From Siphonodentalium dalli (Eukaryota; Mollusca; Scaphopoda; Gadilida; Siphonodentaliidae), in the NCBI GenBank assembly GCA_032622095.1, contig CP136062.1, positions 156,296,875 through 156,360,874 on the forward strand: a stretch of 64,000 bases of DNA, in the 5' to 3' direction. Below, piece after piece: positions 11,823 to 24,179 of the stretch. The notes under the pieces were generated by a model. That model saw nothing but the letters and a program-made list of their open reading frames with translations. It ran no database searches and was not told the DNA's origin. Within the stretch, counting starts at the first letter, position 1. Every line of letters begins with the position of its first letter. The translations under genes were made by a program, and so were the position numbers.

Positions 11823-13205
11823 GCATATCGAAGGTGCCAGCAAACACTGGTACACTATTTTAAGAAATTTATCCCTATTGATAATTGGAAAATGTTGAGT
11901 GTCGCACCATTATCTAAATGAAAATCGTTCAAGGATTTGTAGAAATTGGCTGGAATCCTGAAAACATATTATAGTTTATTGATATTTAAAGTGACTTAAA
12001 TGCGAGGGTTTATTACGCTGTGATATTTTTGTCTTTTTTGGAGATAATGTTTTAGTTTTGCCACTTTCCTTCAATATCACGTTAAAATATGTCTCTTGTG
12101 CCTAAAACGACAGTAATCCGTAACCTCACTAAGGGCGTCTCATTCTGTACAAGCTGGCGGTGTATGTCTTGGTCAAAAGCCATGACTAGTGCTTGATCAA
12201 TCAATTGAACATAATGCTCGATTATTCCTGGATGATAATTTACAAGATGCTGATGTTGAGTGGGGGTTCATCGGTCTTTGTCTTGAATACATTTGTTCTG
12301 GATATTCCTCTCGTTATAACTATTAAAGTCGGCATTTCTACGTTGGCCTTAAGTTTTGTTATATGATGAGTCAGTCGTTTCCTATGATTGCCAATACTGG
12401 AAATGACACTGAGACACTGTTTTTTTGTATATATGTAAATGTTTAGACAATATGTAGTCGGTACGGGTGGGGCATGGAAAGTGTTTTGGACGTGTGCATA
12501 TTATATCCACTGCCCCAGCTGCGTGGCGCTATTTGGTTATATTTAAAAAATGCCCGTTGCGAGGTGTGAATTGGGAGTCTGGCGGTGTAGAACCTTCACA
12601 AATGGCGGGGCAACATGTGTTGTATATACTGATTTGTAATTGGTGGAATAAATTAATCTATTTGCCCGCATGCTGAAAAAACAAATTCTTTAAATACAAA
12701 TTTGTTGAAAATAATCAAGGATTTTGATTTGAGTTGCCTGCTCCTATAAATTTTTATCTAGACTAATGGCATTGAAATATTATATTGTACGAAATTTACC
12801 AACACTGACTGATATGCCAAGCACCAGAACAACATGTATGGCATTGTTGATTAGACACCATCAATTGAACAGGGATTAAACAAAGATGGTGGAAAAAGAG
12901 TCATGAGCTATTTTAGAATCTGGATATCCAGCATTTCTCTACGATGTACAACTCAACTTGAGCAACCTGGGTATATGCTGCTCAACTTTAAACAACTAGG
13001 ATATCTACCGTATACTATATGCACCGTTTGGTGGAAATCGACTCGTCCGACGACAAGTAAAACCAATTTAATTAAACAGTGGTGGTGTAGAAAGTGGGGG
13101 TGACTGAACATAGCTGCTGTTATGACAAATTCATATTAACATACGAACATGTCACTGAATATAGTTGGGTGTCACGACCTTAGGAAAACATCAAATTTGA
13201 ATCTC

Positions 13206-13460
13206 TGAAAGATGACAATAACTCTAACCATAACTCTAACCGGAACGCGACCTCAATCCTAACCCGAACCGGTATGGGACGGTACCCTAACACTAACGAG
13301 GACGGAACCGTACCATAACACAAACCGAGACGGGACCATAAACTGATCCGTAACTCTAACAGGGATACGACGGGACCTTAAGCATAATCCTAACCGGGAC
13401 GGGACCTTCGTCCGGGGCGGAACAATCGGAACCGAACCATAACTCTAACCATAACTCGGG
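13206..13460 (+). repeat. Short isolated piece of the telomere-like satellite
   Basis: About 250 bp of the same CCCTAA/GGGACGG word mixture as the large arrays, outside the duplicated block and about 830 bp upstream of the G4 exon. It is bracketed by near copies of an ATCAAATTTGAATC..TGAAAGATGAC phrase (13191 and 13468), so it looks inserted or duplicated into that phrase. Confidence 0.85.
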
Positions 13461-14294
13461 GCAAACATCAAATTTGAATCCCTGGAAGATGACGTGGGGC
13501 AGAAACAAAATACTGATTTCCAAACATGACAATAAAGAGACAGTTTCAACATATGTTTATATTACATGAGTTTAATCCGTAACATGATACGGACATATAC
13601 GTTCAGAAGAGATATCCGTCATGGCTACTGGTTGAGGTGGTTACTTCAAATAAACGAGATAAATCACTACCATGACTAATCTACGATATGAGCATCACAT
13701 TGAATCCTGATAATAAAGGAATATGAGAACGGTAACATGGGAATATGGACATCGAGGTGTTATCATGTAATCAGGTAAGATTTAATCTAGTAATTAATGA
13801 GGACCTATGTTGACATTTCTGCTCAAATTTTATTTCAATGAATTATGTTTAAGGAGACTAATTACCACCACCCAACTACCACATACAAGTTCGAACTGAT
13901 TTATGATAATATATTCCACGCACAGGAACAATTATTCAAAACATTACTATTTATGGTTTTGCGCAATCATTCCGAAACTCGTTCTGTATGTGACTAGTTC
14001 GTATCTATAGTAAAATATATAAGTTTACTGAACCAATTCGATAGTGTTTCGTGTAATGTTGTCGTTGGTAGCTATATAATATTATACAGATACATACCAT
14101 TGTTGGAAGGTTATACTATACAGTTCTAGTTTGATGTAAGCAGATCACTCAACAAAAATATTTCCATGATGTTGAGTTGTTAACTTATTACACACTATAA
14201 CAATAATTTAAGTTCGCTGGAAAATCAGGTTACTCAATGAGGAAGCCTACAACTGTAAGAGTTTACGCTTACCTGGTTGTTCTCCCTTTTACAG

Positions 14295-14478
14295 AATATG
14301 GTTCCAACTCATGACTGCGAAATCTACGTAGTTGTCTACTCGCGAGGAGACCGGAAGTCCTTTCGCCACGCAATTGACATCCTGTTCCATTTGCGCCGAG
14401 TGAGCAAAGTCACCAAGCCCATCATTTTGGTGGAGAACAAGTGCGATCTTGTCCGGACAAAGGTCATCGCCGCCGGAG
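14295..14478 (+). CDS. RGK-family GTPase, internal exon with the G4 box
   Basis: Flanked by a pyrimidine-rich TTTTACAG acceptor and a GAG|GTGAGT donor. It encodes 61 codons starting in phase 0 and ends in phase 1. It contains CEIYVVVYSRGDRKSFRHA, matching the AYVIVYSVTDR-SFE-A strand/helix of RGK proteins, then LRRVSKVTKPIILVENKCD. NKCD is the G4 guanine-specificity box (NKSD in relatives), followed by LVRTKV (LVRSREV in Rad/Gem/Rem). The leftover G joins the AA of the terminal exon at 17255 to give GAA, continuing as EGKKVALSYNC, exactly as in the family. Upstream exons with the P-loop were not found between 9494 and this exon, so this copy may be a partial gene or an alternative 3' half of the gene to the left. 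Confidence 0.92.
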
Positions 14479-14532
14479 GTGAGTACCGTGTCTTTGCCAA
14501 ACACTGAATTACTAGTAGTTTCCGAATGAAAT

Positions 14533-14580
14533 GTTCAGATAAGTTCTACAACCGGCCAGTGTAGAACCTATTTTCTGAAC
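14533..14580 (+). other. Conserved intronic hairpin, copy B
   Basis: Same stem as at 22-69, located 54 bases after the G4 exon donor. The right arm reads TTTTCTGAAC instead of TTGTCTGAAC. It would sit near the 5' end of the intron RNA. Confidence 0.7.
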
Positions 14581-14688
14581 ATTATATATAGGTATGACTC
14601 ATCTGCACTTGTATTATATGTTCGTCTGTCGTCTGCTAATAATATGTCATTCCAATATATACTGTTATACCTGATGGGAGAAACTATT

Positions 14689-16039
14689 GGGTGTGTCTTT
14701 TTACCGGATTCCGGATTTCGATCCGGATTTAGGTGTCTTTTTACCGGATTTCGACCCGGATTCGGGTATGAATTTCATGCTTGTTTTATCACACATTTAA
14801 CCCATTAAAAGCCGTTTCTGACACGCGGAAACTGGTTAGGAGGTGAGATTAAACCAATATAGGGCTGTCGTGCTCATTCAACCCGATTAATCGTATTTAA
14901 AGGTACATATCGTGCCCGGATCAGCATACTTCTTATTTTTTCATATAGACACGGCGGTTGGATTGATTTTACGTGATCATGGCGGCATTTAAGGGAACAC
15001 ACCATGTCCGGATCCGAATTAATTATCTCGTAATTATCTCGTAATCTCCGGTTTTTTTCTCTCTTTTTTTTCCATATAAATTATCGTCTTTTTGATATAT
15101 TAAATGTCACGTGGAACAAAGTTATAAGTTGATTTTGAGACGTTATACTAGGCTGTTGGATTGATTTCACGGAATGATTATCGCATTTAAAGGTACACAC
15201 CATGTGCGGAACCGAATTAATTTCCACGTATTTACTGATAATATTTAAAGGTACAAATTATTCCCGGATCCGGATTTTTCTCCTTATAAAGTAATGCTTA
15301 TTTAATAAAATACACGACTAAACATCAACATCTATAACCTGGTTCCACGCGACTCAGCTGACATTTAATGTATTAAATAGGCATTAATTTATGAGAAATA
15401 AATCCGGATCCGGGCATAATCTGTACCTTTAATTATTATCAGTAAATACGTGGAAATTAATTCGGTTCCGCACATGGTGTGTACCTTTAAATGCGATAAT
15501 CATTCCGCGAAATCAATCCAACAGCCTAGTTTAACGTCTCAAAATCAACTTATAACTTTGTTCCACGTGACATTTAATATATCAAAAAGACGATAATTTA
15601 TATGGAAAAAAAGAGAGAGAAAAAAACCGGATCCGGAAATGATATCTACCTTTAAATATGATCAATAATTACGAGATAATTAATTCGGATCCGGACATGG
15701 TGTGTTCCCTTAAATGCCATCATGATCACGTAAAATCAATCCAACCGCCGTGTCTATATGAAAAAATAAGAAGTATGCTCATTCGGGCACGATATGTACC
15801 TTTAAATACGATTAATCGGGTTGAATGAGCACGACAGCCCTATATTGGTTTAATCTCACCTCCAAACCAGTTTCCGCGTGTCAGAAACGGCTTTTAATGG
15901 GTTAAATGTGAGATAAAACAATCATGAAATTCATACCCGAATCCGGGTCGAAATCCGGTAAAAAGACACCTAAATCCGGGTCGAAATCCGTGTCGAAATC
16001 CGGGATCCGGAATCCGGAATCCGGTAAAAAGACACACCC
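14689..16039. mobile_element. 1.35-kb foldback transposon with 9-bp target duplication
   Basis: Absent from copy A, whose empty site at 172-180 has one GAAACTATT; here that 9-mer flanks the insert at 14680-14688 and 16040-16048. The element is one giant inverted repeat: GGGTGTGTCTTTTTACCGG at the left end and its complement at the right. The arms run inward to about 15320 and 15360, leaving a loop of only about 40 bases. Words such as ATCCGGATCCGG and ATTTAAAGGTAC recur along each arm. It has no coding capacity. A 9-bp duplication with long inverted repeats fits Mutator-like foldback elements; that family call is inference. Confidence 0.95.
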
Positions 16040-17254
16040 GAAACTATTTTGTGATGACATGGTTAACATCTCCATGGACAGTTTATTACATATATTATTT
16101 CAGATGTTCTAGCAATGGGTCAATATCTTCAAAAGTTTAAATATGTTCACTAGACGCACAAAACACTTAAATATACTTTACCTAGATCCAGCTATGTATG
16201 GGGCCATCTCCAACTCTCTTCAATAGAATATATGCAATAAATTAATGAATTTGAGTCGTCGTGCATGAGTGAAAAAAACAGTAATTTAGTCTATTACATC
16301 GCCCATGAAGAGTATGTACTGTCGCAAAGGGAGATAAATCATGAGTCAGAAATAAGCTAAATGTTTTTGAGCAGAAATAACAATTCTAAATTAAATTGAA
16401 CGTGAGTTGAATCCTTGTGAACATCTGCAGTACACCGGTTTATCACATAATTAACCGTTAACCCCGTCCCAATGTTTTAGTAAGACACACGTGTAGTATC
16501 GCTGCGCGCAGTGACGTAAGGGCTTATATCAATGGTGTCGAAGCCAATTCGGGGACTTTATTATTATGTTAAACATAATGTAATTACGATATTCGATTTT
16601 TGTTGCGTTATTTAGTGTTGGGTGTGAGATAACATGGTTGATACGGGTTGTTGACAAAATTGTTCAACATGAAAAGACACATTTGAAATTAAATATATTC
16701 GCTCTTGAATGTGCATTTACATCATATTTGGTTGTGATAAGGAACCCAATATTAATTTTGTTTAATCCCAGCCTTTTCGATGTCGTTTTTCCTCGCTTAT
16801 GTGTGACTGTGATAAAATGGATCTTAAATTCGTCGCATTTCTATGCGAATTGTATTATTCCAATAAATTCGATTCTAGCCTCACAAAAGCTCGGTTGGAA
16901 TATAATTTAGTGCACTCGGTTGATTACTTTCGTATACATGTGCGACTCATTAGATATCCTCTATGTTTCAAGTTGTTCTTTTGTAGGAAAATTGTTTTGA
17001 CTTGAAAATCAGGAAGTGGTGTTTTGGAAGAAAGAGTGCCTAATTGCAAAATGGTATCCTCTCTGACAAATGAACAATTGTTTGCGCTCTATAATTACAC
17101 TAGAGTTGCAGTGAATCCACAATTGTTATGATGCTGCTTTCTTTATGAAATATTTACTTTGTGAATTTGTTTCCATGGCATCCGATGTTGAAACAAGCTA
17201 CCTCTGCCCCTCCTTGACATTCATTTTAACTTTCGAATGTCTCTTTTTTTACAG

Positions 17255-17463
17255 AAGGGAAAAAAGTCGCCCTGTCATACAACTGCAAATTTGTGGAGAC
17301 ATCGACACTCTTCCATCACAACGTGGATGAGTTGTTGGTCGGTATTCATAAACAAAACTCTTTGCACAACAACGCGCGAACAGGCTCAGGGAGGAAGATG
17401 AAGGCACTTTTACCACGCATTTTCAAGAGTAAAGCATCCTGTGAAAATTTGATGAAATTATAA
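17255..17463 (+). CDS. RGK-family GTPase, terminal coding exon, copy B
   Basis: Acceptor TTTTTTTACAG, then 209 bases ending in TAA. The first two bases complete the codon started by the G4 exon at 14478, so the two exons give one open frame of 130 residues. Features in order are EGKKVALSYNCKF, VETST (G5 box), HHNVDELLVGI, a basic linker, and the C-terminal KSKASCENLMKL with the RGK C-7 cysteine. It keeps H and E at family-conserved sites that copy A has changed. The intron from the G4 exon is 2776 bases, of which the foldback element and one 9-bp duplication are 1360. The C-terminus of RGK proteins binds calmodulin, 14-3-3 proteins and membrane lipids through basic residues; the basic stretch here would serve that. 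Confidence 0.93.
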
Positions 17464-17812
17464 TTTATCAGTCACCTGTTCAGCAACATTCAGAGTATGA
17501 AATGATGTTATTATAACAATTGTTATATATTTATCATCGGTTATGTGAGATCGTGTAGCACGAGTGCTGTGTGGTAATGTGTTATCTTTGTCAGTGCTGA
17601 GAAGGAAACATGTATACCATTTTAAACAGAGAATACTTGAAGCTAATAACCATATCCTGTCATCCATTTGTAACTCAGATATATTCAAATCGAAATTATT
17701 CAAAATCATGGAATCATATGTTGTCCACTTAGCTGCATATATATATATAACATAAACGTAGCATATAACGTATGATTATTTTGTAAGTTATGGATAATTA
17801 TGTATAGTCTGA

Positions 17813-17818
17813 AATAAA
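17813..17818 (+). promoter_or_regulatory. Poly(A) signal of RGK copy B
   Basis: AATAAA 350 bases after the stop, in the same context as in copy A. Confidence 0.55.
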
Positions 17819-17837
17819 ACTATATATCCATGTAGAG

Positions 17838-17965
17838 CATTATCATCATCACCATTATCACCGTTGTCATCATCATGGTCATTATCGTAATCATCATAAC
17901 TGCTATCTGTTATCACAATCAACATCAACATCATCGCCGGCATCATCATATTCATCGCCGTCGTC
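17838..17965 (+). repeat. Imperfect (ATC)n trinucleotide tract, copy B
   Basis: Same tract as 1968-2092, with an extra ACATCA-type unit near 17924. Confidence 0.9.
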
Positions 17966-18244
17966 TTAAGTAATCACCACCAATTGTTTGGATTATATGA
18001 GCATTGACGGTTAACTATTTCGGTCGTAAATATATCTACACGCGCTTCCATTCATCAAACGACGTGAATTCCGTTACTAATTCCTTATTGATCATTCGGC
18101 AAAATCCGAGAACGGTGGGAAATTACCTCCCATTCGTAAGCGGCCAACGGGGCCGAACACAATTAGGATCAGCTTTCAAAAAGTGGCCTGAAAATGAGTT
18201 ACCGCTCTGGTCTGTCAGGAAAATTTCGGGACCGGATGACTCGG

Positions 18245-21200
18245 AACTTTAACCAGGACAGGCGTGTTGGGACCCTAAAGGGACGGGACAGTAATTCTAG
18301 CTGGACCCGGGCCGTGGCTATTAATCTAACCGCGGGCGGGACAAATCGGTACCCTAACCCTAACCGGGGGGGGACGCGACTCTAACATTAACTGGGACGG
18401 GACCTTAGGCCTAACCCTAACCGGGACGGCATCTTAACCCTAACACTGAACAGGACGACGCGGTATCCTAACCCTGACCGGACGGGACCATAAGTTGTAT
18501 GTGGGTGTTCGGAACGGATTGTAACTTAACCATAACCGAACCTGGGCCCTACCCCGGAGCGAAACGGTGCGGGACCCCAACCTTAACCCAGACTGGACGA
18601 GACCGTAATTCTAGCTGGACCGTGACTCATAGTTCTAACCGCGGACGGAACAAGTCGGGATCCTAACCGGGGCGGGACGAAACCCTAACTCTAACCGGGA
18701 CGGGAAATAAAGCATAAACATAACCCTAACGGCAGCTTAACTCTAAGACTGAACAGGCCTAGTCCGACCGGACGGGACCATAACCTTTATGTTGGGGTCG
18801 GAGTGACTGTAACTTTAACCCTAACCGGATCGGGGCCCTATCCAGGAACTGAACGGTGCGGGGCCCTAAGCCAGGCAGGACGGGATCTTGACCCAACCCT
18901 GACGGGACATTAACACTGGCTACACCAATAACCCTAAACCTAAACGGCACTGGACGGCTCTGAACGGGAATTTAACCCTAGCCCTAACCGAGACGGGACC
19001 ATCACGCTAACCGTGGGGAACCCAATACTAACCGGGACGTGACCCCTGACCCTAACCTATTCGGGACGGGAGCTTAACCCTAACTCTAACCGGGACGGTT
19101 AGAACCTAACACTAACAATACTCGTAACCTGATGGTGGATCCGGATGGTCCGTACATCGGACGGGACGAGCCGGGACCATAACAAGGAAGAGACGGGACC
19201 ATAGGACGGTACCCTATCTCTAACCGGAACCCTAACCCTACCCCGGGGCGGAAGTCAGGGGAGGGACGTTAAAACTAATCATAACCATAACCGGGACGGC
19301 ACCAGTCGGGGGCAATAACAATAACTGAAAAGAGGCCTTAAGCCTAACCACAAAGGGGACGGGACCTAAACCTTAATACGGACCAGAACGGGAGGTTAAC
19401 ATAACTACAACCGGGACTGGTGCTAAACCCTAACCCGTACCGGACGGGCGGGATTCTAATTTGGATGTGGTGGTTCGGAACGGTACTGTAACATAATCAT
19501 GTCGGGGTCTGACACGGAAATTAATTGGGCGGGACCCAAACACTAACAGGACGGGGCCTATGCCCCAACCCTGACCGTGACGGGACCTCAACCCTTGGCA
19601 AAACTATAACCCAAACCCTAAAGGGACTGGACGGTTCGGGCGGGAACTTAAACACAACACAACTAACCTGGTCAGGGCCCTATCACTAACCGGTACGGAG
19701 CCTTAAACATAACCTTGGCGGGAGTTTAACCCTATCTGGTACGGGATGTTACTACAGTACTAACTGACAACAATCGTTACCTGGCGGGTAAACCCGACCG
19801 CGGACGGGACGAATCGGGACCCTAACCAGGACGGCACCCTAACCTTTAACTGAACGTAACTGGTTGGAACGGGACCTTAACACTAAACGTAACCATAAAA
19901 CTGGACGGGGCCAGAGGACCTGCCGTTAACACTAACCATAACCGGGACTGTACGGCTCTGGGCTGGAATTTCACAATAACCATAACTGGGACGGGACCAG
20001 TCGGGACCCTAACACTAACCTGGACTGGACCTTTGTCCGATTCCTAACTCGAACTTGGACGGGACCTTGAGCCTAACCCATAACCGGGAAGGGACGGGAC
20101 CACAACAAGGGCGGTATCCTAACAGTAGCAAGAACTGGACGGATTGGAACGGGACCTTAACCCTAACCATTACCCTAAACCGGGACCAGTGTCATGGGAC
20201 GTCCGGGACGTTAACACTAACCTTAACGATAACCCTAACCGGGACTGGACGGCTCTGAACTGGAAATTCACCAGAACCTGACTGCGACGAGACCAGTCGG
20301 ATTCCTAACACTAACCGGGACTCGACCTTAGAGCCATATCCCTAACTCTAACTTGGACGAAACATTGAACCTAACCTTAACCGGGACGGGAGCTTAACCC
20401 TGACAATAACCGGGGAGGTACCCCAAGCTGGACGTGGCGGGATGGGACCATAACTCTAACCCTAACCGGACGGGACGAGTCGGGAAACTAACCCGGGATG
20501 GAGAGAGACACTAACCCTACCAGAGTATGACCCTAACCATAACTGTGACTGGACGGCTTGGGAATGTAATTTAGGCCTAACACTAACCCTAACTGGGACG
20601 GACCCTACCACTAACCGAAACGTTACGGTACCTTAAACCAACACCCAACTCAAACCGTGGCGGGATGGGGCTGGACCTTAAGCCTAACCTAATTATGAGT
20701 GGACCCTGACTCGAAACGCGACATGGTCTTAACCTTAGCTCTAACCGGGAGGGGACCGTAACACTATCCGAGATGTGAGGGGACCGTAAACCGAGCCCTA
20801 ACTCTAAGCGGGACTCGACATTAAAACTAACTCTAGCTAATCCGGGGAGGATGGGACCTAACCCTAATCGGGACGGAACCGTAACCCTAATTCTAACAGG
20901 TACGGGACTCTAACCCTTACAGGACGGGATGTAAACCTTAACCCTAACTGGTACTTGACCTTAAACCTAACTCTAAGCCGAACCGTGTGGGGACGGCCCC
21001 TTAACCATAACTCTAACCGGGACGGGACCTTTAGGTTCCCCTACCCAATCGCGGCGGTGTGTGCCGGCCCTTAATCCTACACTAATCCGAATGCCAGCGG
21101 GAGGACATTAAACCTATCTCTAATCCGAATCGGGGCGGGACGGGACCTTAACACTACCCATAACCGGGACGGGACTGGACCCACACACTGACCGTAATCG

Positions 21201-21400
21201 GCACGGGACGATAAGGGCCGTGACGGGACCCTAGTATAACAGGGATAGATCGAGATGGGACCTTTACACTATAGCACTAATCCTAAACGGGACAGGACGG
21301 GGCGGATCCTAACCCTAACTGGGACGGGACCCTAACCATAACCGGGATGGACGGGATGGGACAGCGGGCGCGGGTAGTGACGGTAACGGGGCGCGCGGGC
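18245..21400 (+). repeat. Telomere-like hybrid satellite, copy B
   Basis: About 3.15 kb of the CCCTAA/GGGACGGGACC word mixture, collinear with copy A except for bases 20272-20662. At that point copy A goes directly from GAAATTCACC to GTGGCGGGA. Both sides of the gap end in ACC, so a deletion in A or a gain in B by short homology is possible. Confidence 0.9.
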
Positions 21401-24179
21401 GGAGCAACTCGTAGTTGTGTTGGTTGGGGCGTCACTGTACGTCTGTTTTCGACCAATTGGCACTGATGTTCTAATTTTTTCGGTCCAAATTATCGCCCCA
21501 TGCACTTTCACTTCAATGTTCCAGACCGAGCATAGCAGCAACTCATATTCGGACACTTTTTGAAACTCGATCCAAATTTACTTCGGCTAAATCGAATTCT
21601 ATCCAGCTATTATTTACATATACTTCTGAACACCTGATATATACATATTTTTTGTTTTGAACTATCAACGTTAGCGTTGTTAAAGTAATGAGAGCGGGTC
21701 TCAAGTTACAAAGAGGACATACTAATAACGCTGTCAATGGCTACCGTGTTAAACCTGTTTACCCTGGAAGCCTATAACATTGTAGAGGTCGGTTGTTTAT
21801 TATGACATCAAGGTGAACATATCCATACTGCACATGGCGTCACTTTATATTGCAACCAGTCTTTTCGCTTGCTTCTTGAATTAACGAACAGCAGAGGAAT
21901 ATCTGCTGGTTGCTTTCATGTTTTCATTTCAATTCAATATGTTGGGACGTTTGTGCACCCGCAATCCGATATTTGACTAAGAGATGATTATAATTTTGCG
22001 TAGAAGTACAATTTAGTTTTATCTTATCGAATATGCCATTTCATTTTATGCCATTGTCTGATTTATTTGATTTATATTCGTGAATAATCCTGTGTCTTTC
22101 AATTGTTCTTGGCTGATAGCGATTCACGTGATTAGATTCATATATCTGTATGTGGCTCATGTTATCGTTTCTACATTGTGTATCATGGTTTTGCATGCTT
22201 CAATATATACTGGTTAATTTATTTTGGCTTTTATGTGTTAATTTCATTTCATTCGAGTCTTTTGTAACGTACATAAATTGCCCACAACTCGATATTTGGC
22301 CAAGCGATTATTCAACTTTTGCATAGAAGTAAACTTTATTTTTTGAAAATATCATTTTATCATGACATTCACTGATTTGTATGATTGTTATTCATGCGCT
22401 CTAAATAATCCTGTCACTTCCAATTGTCGATTCGTGATCTTGAATCACGTGATCATATTCATATATTTGGCGATTGCTCAAGCCGATGTTCTATGTTTTC
22501 ACGTTTACTACACATAGCGATTACGCAGACCAATGTTCTACATGTACGTTGTAATGTGTATTACGTTATGTTGATTGTGTTCATGGTATACATTGTCCCG
22601 AATGTCCTTAACCAGACACCACATGTAAGCGAAAAATAAATTTGTCGGATCGGAATAATGGACTTTGTCTCACTTACTCCCTATGCATGGAAATTGCTTT
22701 AATAGGCATCAAACCAGTGACATTACATAACTACGGTCTTTACTTATTGTATACAAATTAATAGAAGTTCAGTAAAAATAACTATAATTTGATTAAGTCT
22801 CTTTAATCCGTGTTATCGAAGAAAATATATCGTCAAATGTATAGCGTATTGGGGTACTATTACTTGTACAACCACTTATCTCACATATATCCTAGATTCG
22901 TTTCGTTTGCAACTGATGGTAAATTGTGTTCTTAGTATTTTGTTGAAAGGTAACTGATATGTATACTGTTGATACGTGCGGTTCCAGCTGGAATATACGC
23001 ACCCCTGATCAAGACTTAGTGGTCCTGCTAATGTGATGTGATGTGATGCTGGTGGTCTCTGCTGAATTGCTATAATGCGATTCGGGCGAACTGATGCTGT
23101 TAAGACAAAGTACCGTTATTTTTCAAATGTTGTCATTTTATGGGTGTATGGCTAATACGAGCGGTTTGGAATAAGACCAGTGCATGTTTGGAACATAACA
23201 AAACATAGACATTTTGAACAAATATAATAATGGCTGCTCTGGTGTTTGCAAAACGATGTGAATTGCCATCTTGCTATAGTCGATTTGCCACAACTAGTAC
23301 AACCAATATAAACATATCTCGCAATATATATGTGTTGGAATGTTTGATACACACAATGGCTTTTCATATTGCAGATTTTCCGAACGCCGCACAAACGACA
23401 ATTTTAGAACAAATAACGTACATGTTCTTAACAGCGTAAATTTGCCATGACAGCATCTTAGCAATTCAACAGGGCCCACCAGCATCGCATCACATTGGCG
23501 GGACCAGTTGACCAGTTGTGATACTGTAATAGGATGAAACTTTAATGGTCTGACTGTATTTGTGTTCGAGGGTACGCCAATACATGGGATTCGTTAATCA
23601 AATAATTTATTATTGCGACAGTTCTTTAATCTTAGTGTTCGATATTCCGAGAGTTCGATACTTAAGAATTTACAGCGACGTGGACATGAATAACAGTCGG
23701 GCCTCATCAACATAAAATAAATGTTCCCTGAGGCATCACCATGCGCAAAAGAATCCCACCGGTATCAAATTTAAACACCATACATACATTTGGGAACAGA
23801 CAATTAACACACGCGTATATATAATTGCGTAAATGATACACAAATATCCAAATGTTTGTCTTTGTCGTGTCTTATACATGTATGTTACAACATATGTGAC
23901 TTATTGGTGCTCTATATAAAGATTCACGTACATGCACGTGCGTGAGCGACACATACAAGTGTAATAATTTAACGCGATGCTGAAACGGATGCCAGCTTCT
24001 GTATGTGAGGAAACTACATGCTATTCTGAAAGCTAGCGCGACCTACATGTATATTTACATATTCGCGACTTTCGGACTATCGAATAATCGTAATATCTAA
24101 CTATCTGACAAACGAACTGCCTAATTTTTTCGTCATTTGACAAATATACAACATTCATATTTGAGAATAAGTGGGACAG
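21401..24179. other. Non-coding duplicated sequence, copy B
   Basis: Collinear with 5131-8416 minus the TTAA element; the empty TTAA site is at 23101-23104. No gene is seen. Confidence 0.6.

Larger units (their letters stand above)
9494..14294. other. Region before the G4 exon, no exon recognised
   Basis: The region holds the degenerate repeats listed separately and a short satellite fragment. I looked for the P-loop and G2/G3 exons expected upstream of the RGK G4 exon and found none. Open frames here (10351-10587 minus, 10708-10998 minus, 12467-12676 plus, 12903-13103 plus) have no recognisable motif. It may be intron, intergenic sequence, or both. Confidence 0.5.

Noticed and set aside
13691..13773. 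CAG|GTAAGA donor before the G4 exon as the end of a G3 exon
   Set aside because: The phase-0 frame has a stop (TAA) 13 codons upstream with no acceptor after it.
14289..14504. Minus-strand frame over the G4 exon
   Set aside because: Shadow of the plus-strand RGK exon.
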